Shown in pieces: positions 1 through 11,556 of a DNA stretch of 64,000 bases. Below the pieces are notes generated by a model. That model worked only from the letters and a program-made list of their open reading frames with translations. It was not told the DNA's origin and did no database searches. Where the stretch lies: the NCBI RefSeq assembly GCF_006476065.1, contig NZ_ML636798.1:850906-914905 (forward strand), in the 5' to 3' direction. The DNA comes from Cognatiluteimonas lumbrici. GTDB taxonomy: Bacteria > Pseudomonadota > Gammaproteobacteria > Xanthomonadales > Xanthomonadaceae. The stretch's first letter is position 1. Each line of letters opens with the position of its first letter. The position numbers were made by a program, and so were the translations under genes.

Positions 1-1121
1 GCCAGCACCTTCACCAGCAGGAAGGCCGGGATCGCGGTCGCCTGCGCCACCAGGCTGAGCCGGGTCATGGCGGTGTCCTCGGCGGTGAACGCGCCGTGCT
101 GGAACAGCGCCGCCACCAGCGGCTCGGCGCACAGGATCAGGCCCAGGCAGGCCGGCACCCCGATCAGCAGGCACATGCGGAAGCCCCAGTCGAGCGCCCT
201 GGAGAAGCCTTCCGCGTCGGTCGAGGCATGCCGGCCGGACAGGTGCGGCAGGATCACCGTGCCGATCGCCACCCCGAACATGCCCAGCGGGAACTCGAGC
301 AGGCGGTCGGAGTAGTACAGCCAGGTCACGCTGCCGCCGACCAGGAACGAGGCGACGATGGTGTTGACCAGCAGGTTGACCTGCACCACCGAGGCCCCGA
401 ACAGGGTCGGCACCATCAGCTTCATGATCCGGCGCACGCCGGCATCCATCGCGCCCCAGCGCGGACGCGGCAGCAGGCCCAGACGGGCGAGCGATGGCAG
501 TTGCACCGCGAGCTGCAGCAGGCCGGCGACGAACACGCCCCAGCCCAGCGCCAGCACCGGCTCGTCGAAGAAGCGCGAGAACCCGAGCGCCGCGGCGATC
601 ATGGTGACGTTCATCAGCACCGGCGTCAGCGCCGGCACCGCGAAGCGGCCGTAGGTGTTGAGGATGCCGCCGGCCAGCGACGCCATCGAGATGAACAGCG
701 CGTACGGGAAGGTGATCCGCAGCAGGTCCGCCGCCAGCCGCCCCTGCTCCGTGCCGGCCCCGAACCCCGGGGCGAACAGCGGCATGATCCAGGGCGCCAG
801 CAGCACCGCCAGGCCGGTCAGCACCAGCAGCGCCGCCAGCAGGGTGCCCGCGACCCGGTCCACCAGCGCCTTCACCGCGGCGTGGTCGCCGCGCGCCTTG
901 TACTCGGCCAGCACCGGCACGAAGGCCATGGAGAACGAGCCCTCGGCCGAGAGCCGGCGCATGAAATTCGGGATCCGGAAGGCCACCACGAAGGCGTCCA
1001 TGGCCGGGCTGACCCCGATCACGGCGGCATAGACCTGGTCCCGGACCAGGCCGGAGACCCGGGACAGGAAGGTCATGGCGCTGAACACGGCGGTCGAGCG
1101 CAGCAGTCCGGCGGCCTTCAT
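1..1121 (-). CDS. murJ: Lipid II flippase MurJ (MviN), 3' end outside window
   Basis: Inner-membrane MOP-superfamily flippase that moves lipid II to the periplasmic face for peptidoglycan synthesis. About 373 residues are visible of a usual length a little over 500, so the C-terminal third lies beyond the left edge. The N-terminus (MKAAGLLRSTAVFSAMT, then FLSRVSGLVRDQ) is the family signature, and successive hydrophobic segments fit the first 9-10 membrane helices. The start is the ATG complementary to 1119-1121. It is divergent from rpsT, the usual arrangement in Xanthomonas relatives. Identification rests on translated family motifs. Confidence 0.95.
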   Translation of the reverse strand, partial: MKAAGLLRSTAVFSAMTFLSRVSGLVRDQVYAAVIGVSPAMDAFVVAFRIPNFMRRLSAEGSFSMAFVPVLAEYKARGDHAAVKALVDRVAGTLLAALLVLTGLAVLLAPWIMPLFAPGFGAGTEQGRLAADLLRITFPYALFISMASLAGGILNTYGRFAVPALTPVLMNVTMIAAALGFSRFFDEPVLALGWGVFVAGLLQLAVQLPSLARLGLLPRPRWGAMDAGVRRIMKLMVPTLFGASVVQVNLLVNTIVASFLVGGSVTWLYYSDRLLEFPLGMFGVAIGTVILPHLSGRHASTDAEGFSRALDWGFRMCLLIGVPACLGLILCAEPLVAALFQHGAFTAEDTAMTRLSLVAQATAIPAFLLVKVL

Positions 1122-1124
1122 CTA

Positions 1125-1153
1125 TTGACCCAAGTGCATGAATCGCCCATACT
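1125..1153 (+). promoter_or_regulatory. Sigma-70 promoter of rpsT
   Basis: A -35 TTGACC (1125-1130) and a -10 CATACT (1148-1153) are separated by 17 bases. The element lies about 70 bases upstream of the rpsT GTG start, in the divergent gap with murJ. This is sequence match only; the start point is not known. Confidence 0.6.
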
Positions 1154-1225
1154 TTCCGGTCTGCCCGGGCCGCAAGCCCGTGGCCGCTCCCCAAACCATC
1201 ACCTTACAAGTTTCCAGGATCTTCC

Positions 1226-1495
1226 GTGGCCAACATCAAGTCCTCCAAGAAGCGCGCCAAGCAGGCCGTCGTGCGCAACGCCCGCAACGCCGCACAGCGT
1301 TCGATGCTGCGCACCTCCGTCAAGAAGGTGCTGAAGGCGATCGAGGCCAACGACGCCGCCGCCGCCCAGGCCGCCTTCGCCGTGGCCCAGCCGATCCTCG
1401 ACCGTTTCAGCGCGCGCGGCCTGATCCACAAGAACAAGGCCGCCCGCCACAAGAGCCGCCTCAGCGCGCGCATCAAGGCGCTGCAGGCCGCCTGA
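1226..1495 (+). CDS. rpsT: 30S ribosomal protein S20
   Basis: Primary 16S rRNA-binding protein of the small subunit. The 89-residue product begins [13 protein letters not shown] and is rich in Lys, Arg and Ala, as expected for this three-helix-bundle protein; length is normal. The start is GTG. Non-ATG starts are also known for rpsT in enterobacteria, where they contribute to autogenous translational control, so the weak start may be regulatory here too. It is monocistronic, followed by a strong terminator, and convergent with obgE. Confidence 0.97.
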   Translation: MANIKSSKKRAKQAVVRNARNAAQRSMLRTSVKKVLKAIEANDAAAAQAAFAVAQPILDRFSARGLIHKNKAARHKSRLSARIKALQAA

Positions 1496-1517
1496 GACAT
1501 CTGCCAGGCAGGCAACG

Positions 1518-1545
1518 AAAACCCGGCCCAGGCCGGGTTTTTTGT
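1518..1545. terminator. Bidirectional intrinsic terminator between rpsT and obgE
   Basis: An inverted repeat, AACCCGGCC with GGCCGGGTT (about 1520-1539), is followed by a T run on the + strand and preceded by an A run, so it can end both rpsT (+) and obgE (-). It fills most of the 68-base convergent gap. Confidence 0.85.
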
Positions 1546-1563
1546 TGCCCGCGCGGCGGCGGG

Positions 1564-2694
<1,131 letters not shown>

Positions 2695-2955
2695 TCAGGC
2701 GGCCGGGACCACGTTGACGGTGCGGCGCTTCTTCGGGCCCTTGACGGTGAACTCGACGGTGCCGTCGACCAGCGCGAACAGCGTGTGGTCGCGGCCCAGG
2801 CCGACGCCCGAACCCGGATGGAACTGGGTGCCGCGCTGGCGGACGATGATGTTGCCGGCCTCGATGGCCTGGCCGCCGTACATCTTCACGCCGAGGTACT
2901 TCGGGTTGGAGTCGCGGCCGTTGCGCGAGGAACCTACGCCCTTCTTGTGTGCCAT
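2695..2955 (-). CDS. rpmA: 50S ribosomal protein L27
   Basis: Large-subunit protein whose flexible N-terminus reaches the peptidyl-transferase centre. The 86-residue product begins [16 protein letters not shown], the invariant N-terminus of the non-processed proteobacterial form, followed by [12 protein letters not shown] and [10 protein letters not shown]. It lies 15 bases downstream of rplU in the same transcript. No anomalies. Confidence 0.98.
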   Translation of the reverse strand: MAHKKGVGSSRNGRDSNPKYLGVKMYGGQAIEAGNIIVRQRGTQFHPGSGVGLGRDHTLFALVDGTVEFTVKGPKKRRTVNVVPAA

Positions 2956-2970
2956 GACTGCGTCTCCTGC

Positions 2971-3291
2971 TTACTTCTTGTCGCCGGCGGCGATGCCGGT
3001 GACCTGGATTTCGGTGTAGTGCTGCCGATGCCCCATCTGCTTCTTGTGGTGCTTGCGGCGGCGGAACTTGATGATGCGGACCTTGTCGGCGCGGCCGTGG
3101 CCGACGACCTTGGCGGTGACCGTGGCGCCCTTGAGCGCGTCGCCGACCTTGATGCCATCGGCGTCGCCGAGCATCAGGACGTCGCCGAAGGTGACCTCGT
3201 TGCCGACTTCCGCGGGCAGGAGCTCGACGCGCAGCGTCTCGCCTTCCATCACCCGGTACTGCTTGCCGCCAGTAACCATGACTGCGTACAT
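2971..3291 (-). CDS. rplU: 50S ribosomal protein L21
   Basis: 23S rRNA-binding protein of the large subunit. The 106-residue product begins [14 protein letters not shown] and carries the basic signature [19 protein letters not shown] (residues about 76-95). First gene of the rplU-rpmA-obgE unit, with a good sigma-70 promoter about 90 bases upstream and an untranslated leader of roughly 85 bases. Confidence 0.98.
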   Translation of the reverse strand: MYAVMVTGGKQYRVMEGETLRVELLPAEVGNEVTFGDVLMLGDADGIKVGDALKGATVTAKVVGHGRADKVRIIKFRRRKHHKKQMGHRQHYTEIQVTGIAAGDKK

Positions 3292-3381
3292 GTTCGTTTC
3301 CTGAGTTCGTGGATCTTCTGTAGTTCTTCTTTGCCGCCCTGGGGGCGGATCTGTACGCGGCGGGGGCCGGACAGAAGCGGA

Positions 3382-3411
3382 ATTGTAGGGGTTTCAGTGG
3401 CTTAGGGTCAA
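3382..3411 (-). promoter_or_regulatory. Sigma-70 promoter of rplU-rpmA-obgE
   Basis: On the minus strand, -35 TTGACC (complement of 3406-3411) and -10 TACAAT (complement of 3382-3387) are spaced 18 bases apart, upstream of the rplU start at 3291. Strong match to consensus; not experimentally mapped. Confidence 0.7.
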
Positions 3412-3425
3412 CAGGCCCCCAGCCA

Positions 3426-3569
3426 TCACCCAGGGCGGTCCGTTTCCCCTGCGGCGTTGGGCCGCTGGGCTTCGAGCTCTTCCAGCTTCGCCCTTAACTT
3501 CTTGTTTTCCAACAAGTTAACCGCCGACACAAACAATGCCACAAGAGCCGTCAGGTTCGATCCGTCCAT
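3426..3569 (-). CDS. Possible 47-residue single-pass membrane protein (immunity candidate)
   Basis: Begins MDGSNLTALVALFVSAVNLL and continues with a charged helix ENKKLRAKLEELEAQ, giving one short hydrophobic segment (residues about 6-20) followed by an amphipathic, coiled-coil-like tail. It lies just downstream of the two GG-leader peptide genes on the same strand, in the most AT-rich part of the interval. Class II microcin immunity proteins are small inner-membrane proteins, so that role is conceivable. Against it: no clear ribosome-binding site precedes the ATG, and a terminator-like hairpin (3589-3616) separates it from the peptide genes. I do not recognise the family; function is inference. 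Confidence 0.4.
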   Translation of the reverse strand: MDGSNLTALVALFVSAVNLLENKKLRAKLEELEAQRPNAAGETDRPG

Positions 3570-3588
3570 CTTGAGCGTCCATGCAGAA

Positions 3589-3616
3589 GGGGCGACCAGT
3601 CTAAACCGGTCGCCCC
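3589..3616 (-). terminator. Perfect 9-bp stem-loop after the GG-leader genes
   Basis: GGGGCGACC (3589-3597) pairs exactly with GGTCGCCCC (3608-3616) around a 10-base loop. On the minus strand it follows the second peptide gene (stop at 3625) by 8 bases and is followed by TTCTGC. The T tract is weak, so it may act as a partial terminator or as an mRNA 3'-end stabiliser. Confidence 0.55.
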
Positions 3617-3624
3617 GATGTGCC

Positions 3625-3888
3625 TCAGTCGTTGTCGGATGCGGCTTCAAAACCGCTGGAGATCGCTTCGACCAATCCGACGGCAATCGCGCCCGCAACG
3701 GCGCCGACGACAGTGCCACCCCCGGGCTCGACCAACGTTCCCAACGCTGCGCCAGCGACCGCACCTTTGGCGGCACCTTCGAGCGCCCCTTCGATGACTG
3801 CGCCGACGACTTCCGCCGTGTCCCTGGCACCACGATCGCCGCCACTGCCCGCGACGCAAGTGATCTCGTTGAAGGTGAGTTCACGCAT
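3625..3888 (-). CDS. GG-leader microcin-like peptide precursor, second gene
   Basis: An 87-residue product starting [15 protein letters not shown]. In the canonical register of double-glycine leaders (hydrophobic at -4, -7 and -12, Glu at -8) the cleavage site falls after G14-S15, an accepted GS variant; a literal GG follows at 16-17. The predicted mature part is about 72 residues, dominated by Gly/Ala/Val with repeated small-xxx-small spacing and an acidic end. It aligns with its neighbour around VVGAVIEGALEGA versus [13 protein letters not shown], so the two look like duplicates. The start is chosen by the leader motif and by an AAGGAGA site. It overlaps the upstream gene by 8 bases (ATGCGTGA), implying translational coupling. 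Export would need a C39-peptidase ABC transporter, not seen in this window. Confidence 0.7.
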   Translation of the reverse strand: MRELTFNEITCVAGSGGDRGARDTAEVVGAVIEGALEGAAKGAVAGAALGTLVEPGGGTVVGAVAGAIAVGLVEAISSGFEAASDND

Positions 3889-4174
3889 GGGTGGGCTCTC
3901 CTTCTCCTTGACCTTCACTTTCCTCTTCTTTCGGTGGGGCACTGTCCCCCAGCCCACTCATCGCGCCACTTACCGCGCCGATGCCAGCACCCAGGCCGGC
4001 ACCGATCACGGCCCCGGCAACCCCTCCCATGATCGCTCCTATCGTCCCGCCCGAGACCGCACCGGTCAGCGCACCCTCAAGCATTCCCCCGATAATGGAT
4101 TCGTGCGCCGAGTCGTTGTTGCCTTCGCCGCCGCCGGAAATCGCGGCCAGCTCCGTTGCCTTCAATTCACGCAT
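3881..4174 (-). CDS. GG-leader microcin-like peptide precursor, first gene
   Basis: A 97-residue product whose first 15 residues, [15 protein letters not shown], match the double-glycine leader rule exactly: I at -4, L at -7, E at -8, L at -12, GG at -2/-1. Colicin V has the same layout (MRTLTLNELDSVSGG). The predicted mature peptide (about 82 residues) has an acidic, Asn-rich start, a long Gly/Ala/Ile core with many GxxxG spacings suited to membrane insertion, and an acidic tail [16 protein letters not shown] strong site, GGAAGGAGA, precedes the ATG; the frame is open 99 bases further upstream but without family features. It could instead be another secreted GG-leader peptide without toxin activity. 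No exporter is adjacent. Confidence 0.7.
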   Translation of the reverse strand: MRELKATELAAISGGGEGNNDSAHESIIGGMLEGALTGAVSGGTIGAIMGGVAGAVIGAGLGAGIGAVSGAMSGLGDSAPPKEEESEGQGEGEPTHA

Positions 4175-4267
4175 CGCGTGTCTCCTTCCATGGCTTTGCG
4201 CAGCGCCCCTGCGCCCGGGTGGGTGCTTCCTGGCACCAGCGCCGACACTGCCCCCCACCCGGGGCCG

Positions 4268-4273
4268 TGTCAA
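4268..4273 (-). promoter_or_regulatory. Consensus -35 box upstream of the GG-leader genes
   Basis: TTGACA on the minus strand, 94 bases before the first peptide ATG. At 17-base spacing the -10 position reads CAGTGT (4245-4250), a poor match, so promoter activity may be weak or activator-dependent. Confidence 0.3.
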
Positions 4274-4472
4274 AGACGTGAACCCGGTTCACCGCCCGGG
4301 GCGTATCAGGTGGAAAGCCAGCCGACCTGAACGGCGCCCGGTCGCAGGGCCTGCGACGGGCCGGTGCGAGACTGGCGGATGGCCCCATTTGCCCCCAAAT
4401 CGGCGGCTCGTTACGCTCACCTGTTCGCCGGTTTTTTCCGGCACCCCTTCCGGCCCGGGACCCCACACACCG

Positions 4473-7351
<2,879 letters not shown>

Positions 7352-7355
<4 letters not shown>

Positions 7356-7762
7356 CCGACGACGCGCGCACGCCGCTGTTCCGTTTCCCGGTGACCCCGC
7401 GCTGGCGCGACCTGGACGCGTTCGACCACGTCAACAACTCGAACTTCCTCACCTACTTGGAGGAGGCGCGCATCCGGATGTTCGCGGCGCGCGGCAAGCC
7501 GTGGTTCGACGAGCGCACGGCACCGCTGCTGGCGGCGGTGCAGATCAACTACCGGGCGCCGATCCCCTACCCGTCGGAGATCGTGGTCGAGCTGTACGCC
7601 GACCGCGTCGGCAACACCAGCGTCACCGTCGGCCACCGCATCGTGGACGCCGCCGACGGCACGCTGCACGCCGACGGCCACGTGGTGATGGTCTGGATCG
7701 ACCGCGCCAGCGGCAAGCCGACCGCGCTCCCCGAGTCCGTCCGCGAACTCGCACCGACCTGA
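7352..7762 (+). CDS. Hotdog-fold acyl-CoA thioesterase (YbgC/4HBT type)
   Basis: A 136-residue single-domain thioesterase likely to hydrolyse an acyl-CoA in the cytoplasm; the substrate cannot be read from sequence. The segment [21 protein letters not shown] (residues about 16-36) is the 4HBT signature, with the catalytic Asp in DAFDHVNN, and the strand [15 protein letters not shown] is typical. It overlaps uvrA by 4 bases, so translation is probably coupled, although no functional link is evident. Confidence 0.85.
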
Positions 7763-7766
7763 ACCC

Positions 7767-7817
7767 GTGGGAGCCGCCATGGCGGCGAGCTTTTCGCGGC
7801 GCGAGCGCCGCTCCTAC
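7767..7817. repeat. Paired REP palindromes (GTGG and GTAG types)
   Basis: A GTGGGAGCCGCC...GGCGGCGAGC unit faces an inverted GTAGGAGCGGCG...CGCCGCGA unit. Both fold into hairpins with the GTGG/GTAG foot outside. The right unit supplies the TAG stop of the copper chaperone gene (minus strand, 7816-7814). Confidence 0.85.
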
Positions 7818-8254
7818 ATCCTGCGGACGATGAATTCGGCGCGGACCACGCGTCCGTCCGCCAGCCGGAATTCGACCGGGACCTTGTCGCCCGCTTCCAG
7901 CGGCCGCGTCGGCCGCATCAGCATCAGGTGCAGGCCGCCGGGCGCGAACTCGGCCACGGTGCCCGCGGCGACGCGCAGCTCCGGGACCTCGCGCATGCGG
8001 CTGATTCCGCCCTCGATGCGGGTGGCGTGCACCGTGGTCTCCTCGAACGCCGGGCTCGACGCCGAGACGATGGTGGCGGCGCTGTCGCAGGCGTTGTCGA
8101 AGGTGGCGAAGCCGGCGGCCATCGGCAGCCCGGCCGGCGGCACGCGCACCCAGCCGTCGCGGACCCGCGGGAGGCAATCGGCGGCACACGCCGCCAGTGA
8201 CGCACTGCCCAATGCCAGCGCCAGCACGGCGCGGAAGACGCGTAGGCGATCCAT
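7814..8254 (-). CDS. Periplasmic copper chaperone, PCu(A)C family
   Basis: Delivers Cu(I) in the periplasm, in known cases to cytochrome oxidase. The 146-residue product has a signal sequence ending in LAACAADC (lipobox-like LAAC, so possibly a lipoprotein) and the metal motif H...M...HxM seen as TVHATRIEGGISRM and GGLHLMLM. Start MDRLRVFRAV is chosen because it gives a proper signal peptide; the frame is open further upstream into the divergent gene. No Sco or oxidase gene is adjacent. The stop codon TAG lies inside a REP element. Confidence 0.88.
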   Translation of the reverse strand: MDRLRVFRAVLALALGSASLAACAADCLPRVRDGWVRVPPAGLPMAAGFATFDNACDSAATIVSASSPAFEETTVHATRIEGGISRMREVPELRVAAGTVAEFAPGGLHLMLMRPTRPLEAGDKVPVEFRLADGRVVRAEFIVRRM

Positions 8255-8291
8255 GCCTCTATGATACGGCCAAGCCACGACGGAGCCGCCG

Positions 8292-9863
8292 ATGACACGC
8301 CTGCCGCCGACACGCGCACTGACCCTGCTGGCGCTTGCCTGCGCCCTCGCCGCCTGTTCGCGCTCCGAATCGCCCGAGCCGCCGAAGCCGGCGACCGCCA
8401 AGCCTGCCCCGGCGCCGCGCAGCGAGGCCGGCAGCGACCAGCGCGAGCAGTCCGGCGCCGGCACCCGCCTCACCATCTACAGCGGCGATTACGACCAGCT
8501 CGCCAATGCCGGCGAGCCGCCCGGCCGCTACACGCCGGGGTTCGCGCTGGTCGACAGCACCCTGCACTACAAGCTGGAGGCCGGCGCCAACACCATCACC
8601 CTGGCGCACCTGCCGCGCGCGATCGACAGCGCGTCGGCGACGCTGCGCGGCAACGGCGGCGTGCGCGTGGACGCGCAGCGCTTTCTCGCGCCCCCCGCTG
8701 GCGCCGAGGCGGTGCTGGCCGCGGCCATCGGCCAGCGGGTCGCGGTCGAACACACCTCCGGCGGCGCCCGCCAGGTCGACAACGGCACCCTGGTGTCGGC
8801 GGGCGAAGGCCTGACCCTGGCGCTGCCGGACGGGCGCACCAAGGTCATCCGCCAGTACGACAACTTCAGCCTGCTCGACGGCGAGCGCCAGCCGCCCGCG
8901 GAACCGACGCTGCGCTGGCAGGTCACTTCCCAGCAGGCCGGCGAGAGCAAGCTGGAGTTCTCCTACGCCACTGGCGGGCTGGCCTGGCGCGCGGAATACC
9001 TGGCGCGGGTCGCGGCCGGCGACGAATGCAGGCTGGCGCTGGAAGGCGCGGCGATGGTCGCCAACCGTTCCGGGGTCAGCTACCGCAACGTCGCCCTGAC
9101 CCTGGTCGCCGGCGAACCCAACCGCGTGCGCCACGACGCGCCGGAACGGTTCATGGCCGTCCAGGCCGCCGCGCCGCCGCCGGCCCCGGTCGCGGACGTG
9201 GTGCCGCGCCGCTCCGGCGAGTACTACGCCTATCCGATCCCGGCGCGCACGACCCTGGCCGAGGCCTCGGTCGAGCGCGTGCCGCTGTTCGCGCCGCTGC
9301 CCGGCATCGCCTGCGAGCGCGGCTACCGCACGCACCCGGCCTCCAACCCGTGGATCCCGCCGCGTCCGCTGGTCGCCGCCGGTTACAACAATGAGAGCGG
9401 CCCGCAACCGGTGAACACCGCGGTGACCTTCGCCAACACCCGCGAGGCCGGGCTCGGCCGCCCGTTGCCGGCCGGCCGCGTGCGCGTGTTCGAGGACGGC
9501 GACTTCCTCGGCGAGTCGCAACTCGGGCACACGCCGGAGGGCAGCGACATCCACCTCGACGTCGGCATCGCGTTCGACCTCACCGCCGAACGCCAGCGCC
9601 GCAGCTTCCGCGTGGACCTGGGCGGCCGCAACATGACCGAGTCGTTCGCGATCACGGTGCGCAACGCCAAGGACACCCCGGTGACGGTGGTCGTGGACGA
9701 GCCGCTGCCACGCTGGAGCGACTGGGAGATCGTCTCCAGCACGGTGCCCGGCGACAAGCGCGACGCACAGCACGTCGAGTTCGACCTCGAGGTGCCCGCG
9801 CGCGGGGAGCGCGTGCTCGAGTACACGGTGCGCTACCGCTGGCCGGCCGGGATGACGCCGTGA
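8292..9863 (+). CDS. DUF4139 domain lipoprotein
   Basis: A 523-residue exported protein beginning MTRLPPTRALTLLALACALAACS, with lipobox LAAC (Cys about 22) and then a Pro/Ala/Lys linker. The middle and C-terminal parts carry the DUF4139 pattern, including TLRWQVTSQQAGESKLEFSY (split here across about residues 210-230), LAWRAEYLARV and the end VLEYTVRYRWPAG. The family resembles MuiA-type all-beta envelope proteins; biochemical role is unknown. It overlaps the next gene by 4 bases (GTGA). Confidence 0.85.
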   Translation: MTRLPPTRALTLLALACALAACSRSESPEPPKPATAKPAPAPRSEAGSDQREQSGAGTRLTIYSGDYDQLANAGEPPGRYTPGFALVDSTLHYKLEAGANTITLAHLPRAIDSASATLRGNGGVRVDAQRFLAPPAGAEAVLAAAIGQRVAVEHTSGGARQVDNGTLVSAGEGLTLALPDGRTKVIRQYDNFSLLDGERQPPAEPTLRWQVTSQQAGESKLEFSYATGGLAWRAEYLARVAAGDECRLALEGAAMVANRSGVSYRNVALTLVAGEPNRVRHDAPERFMAVQAAAPPPAPVADVVPRRSGEYYAYPIPARTTLAEASVERVPLFAPLPGIACERGYRTHPASNPWIPPRPLVAAGYNNESGPQPVNTAVTFANTREAGLGRPLPAGRVRVFEDGDFLGESQLGHTPEGSDIHLDVGIAFDLTAERQRRSFRVDLGGRNMTESFAITVRNAKDTPVTVVVDEPLPRWSDWEIVSSTVPGDKRDAQHVEFDLEVPARGERVLEYTVRYRWPAGMTP

Positions 9864-10621
9864 CCGCGCTGGTCGACCACGTCGTCCACGGCGACGCCCA
9901 CGAGCTGCGCCTGGCGCGGCCGCCGGTCAATGCCCTCGACCCGGCACTGTGCGCCGCGCTGGCCGGCGCGATCGACGACGCGCTCGCGCGCGGCGCGCGC
10001 GGGCTGGTGCTGTCCGGCGGCCCGAAGGTGTTCTCCGCCGGCCTCGACGTCCCGTTCCTGGTCGGGCTCGGCGACGACCGCGCCGGCTTGCGCGCGGCCT
10101 GGGACGCCTTCTTCCGGGTCGCGCGCGCACTGGCCGCCGCGCCGGTGCCGGTGGCCGCGGCGCTCGCCGGGCACGCCCCGGCCGGCGGCTGCGTGCTGGC
10201 GCTGTGCTGCGACTACCGGGTGATGGCGCACGGGCCGTTCTCGATCGGCCTCAACGAGACCCAGGTCGGGCTGGTGGCGCCGGACGGCATCCAGCACCTG
10301 CTGCGGCGCGTGGTCGGGCCGCGGGTCGCGGAGCGCCTGTTGGTGGCCGGCGAACTGGTGCCGGCCGAGCAGGCGCTGGCGATGGGCCTGGTGGACGAAC
10401 TGGTGGACGTGGACCACGTGGCCGTGCGTGCGCGCGCCTGGGTCGAGCAGCTGCTGGCGCTGCCGTCGGCGCCGATGCTGGAGACCCGGCGCCTCGCCCG
10501 CGCCGACCTGGTGGCGGCGCTGCAGCCGGAACGCATCGAGCTCGACCGCTTCATCGACGCCTGGTATTCGGACGACACCCAGGGCGCGCTGCGCGCGCTG
10601 ATGGCGAAGCTAGGGAAATAA
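9860..10621 (+). CDS. Enoyl-CoA isomerase-like crotonase-fold protein
   Basis: A 253-residue enoyl-CoA hydratase/isomerase superfamily member. The segment PAGGCVLALCCDYRVM...IGLNETQVGLVAP closely resembles mitochondrial delta3,delta2-enoyl-CoA isomerase (ECI1) rather than a hydratase, so shifting the double bond of unsaturated fatty acyl-CoAs in beta-oxidation is the best guess. The oxyanion-hole segment is FSAGLD. The start is GTG, overlapping the DUF4139 stop, so expression is probably coupled; no functional link is obvious. Confidence 0.82.
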   Translation: MTALVDHVVHGDAHELRLARPPVNALDPALCAALAGAIDDALARGARGLVLSGGPKVFSAGLDVPFLVGLGDDRAGLRAAWDAFFRVARALAAAPVPVAAALAGHAPAGGCVLALCCDYRVMAHGPFSIGLNETQVGLVAPDGIQHLLRRVVGPRVAERLLVAGELVPAEQALAMGLVDELVDVDHVAVRARAWVEQLLALPSAPMLETRRLARADLVAALQPERIELDRFIDAWYSDDTQGALRALMAKLGK

Positions 10622-10624
10622 CGT

Positions 10625-10708
10625 GTAGGAGCGGCGCTCGCGCCGCGACAGTAGGAGCCGCCATGGCGGCGAGCCTTTCCCCGGTCGCGGCGCGAGCGCC
10701 GCTCCTAC
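10625..10708. repeat. Cluster of three REP palindromes
   Basis: Two direct units (10625-10648, GTAGGAGCGGCG type; 10651-10673, GTAGGAGCCGCC type) are followed by an inverted GTAG unit (10685-10708). The cluster fills the convergent gap between the isomerase and rhodanese genes. The inverted unit provides the TAG stop of the rhodanese gene. Confidence 0.88.
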
Positions 10709-11556
10709 AGTTCGCCGGTCGCCACCGGCCGCGACGGATCCGAAATCCAGCCGCTCCACGAGCCCGTGAACAGCTTCGCCCCGGGCAGGCCGGCGTGCTC
10801 CATCGCCAGCAGCAGGTGGCAGGCGGTCACGCCGCTGCCGCACATCGCGATCACCCGCGACGGATCGCGGCTGCCGAGCAGGGCGCGGTACTCGCGCGCG
10901 AGCTGCGCCGCCGGCTTGAAACGGCCATCCTGGAGGTTGTCCGCATACGGGCGGTTGCGTGCGCCCGGCACGTGCCCGGCCGCGCGGTCGAGCGGCTCGG
11001 TCTGGCCGCTGAAGCGCTCCGGCGCGCGCGCATCGAGCAGCAGTTCGCCGGCATCCAGCGCGCGCTGCACCTGCACCGGGTCGAGCAATCGCGCGGCGTC
11101 GAAGCGGCCGGCATAGGTGGTGGCGCGCGGCTGCGGCATGGCCGCCTCGTTGGGCAGCCCGAGCTCGGTCCAGCGCGCCCAGCCGCCGTCGAGCACGGCG
11201 ACCTTGCGGTGTCCGAGCGCGCGCAGCAGGAACCACAGCCGCGCCGCGGCCAGGCCGCCGTCGCCGCCGTCGTAGGCGACCACCTGGGTGTCGGGGCCGA
11301 TGCCCCAGGCACCGAGCCGCGCGGTGAAGTCGGTGGCCTCGGGCCACGGATGCCGCCCCTGCCCGCGCTTGCGATGGTCCGACAGGTCGCGGTCGAGATG
11401 CGCGTAGACCGCGCCGGGGATGTGCGCCTTCGCGTGCGCGGCCTCGCCGGCTTCGGGATTGGCCAGCGAGAAGCGGCAATCCACCACCACCAGCCCCGGG
11501 TCGCCCAGCTCCCGCGACAGCTCCTCGGCCGACACCAGCGTGTTCCATCCGCTCAT
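10705..11556 (-). CDS. sseA: 3-mercaptopyruvate/thiosulfate sulfurtransferase (two-domain rhodanese)
   Basis: A 283-residue tandem rhodanese. The N-terminal inactive domain has VVDCRFSLANPEAG; the C-terminal domain holds the catalytic loop CGSGVTAC (Cys about residue 242). The CGSGVTA form of the loop is typical of mercaptopyruvate sulfurtransferases, so transfer of sulfur from 3-mercaptopyruvate is favoured over thiosulfate. It starts at the ATG overlapping the upstream nudL stop (ATGA). Its TAG stop sits in a REP palindrome. Confidence 0.9.
   Translation of the reverse strand: MSGWNTLVSAEELSRELGDPGLVVVDCRFSLANPEAGEAAHAKAHIPGAVYAHLDRDLSDHRKRGQGRHPWPEATDFTARLGAWGIGPDTQVVAYDGGDGGLAAARLWFLLRALGHRKVAVLDGGWARWTELGLPNEAAMPQPRATTYAGRFDAARLLDPVQVQRALDAGELLLDARAPERFSGQTEPLDRAAGHVPGARNRPYADNLQDGRFKPAAQLAREYRALLGSRDPSRVIAMCGSGVTACHLLLAMEHAGLPGAKLFTGSWSGWISDPSRPVATGEL

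Noticed and set aside
3571-3624. A 21-codon frame starting at the ATG complementary to 3580-3582
   Set aside because: Too short, no ribosome-binding site, and it overlaps the hairpin flank and the better 47-residue candidate in another frame.
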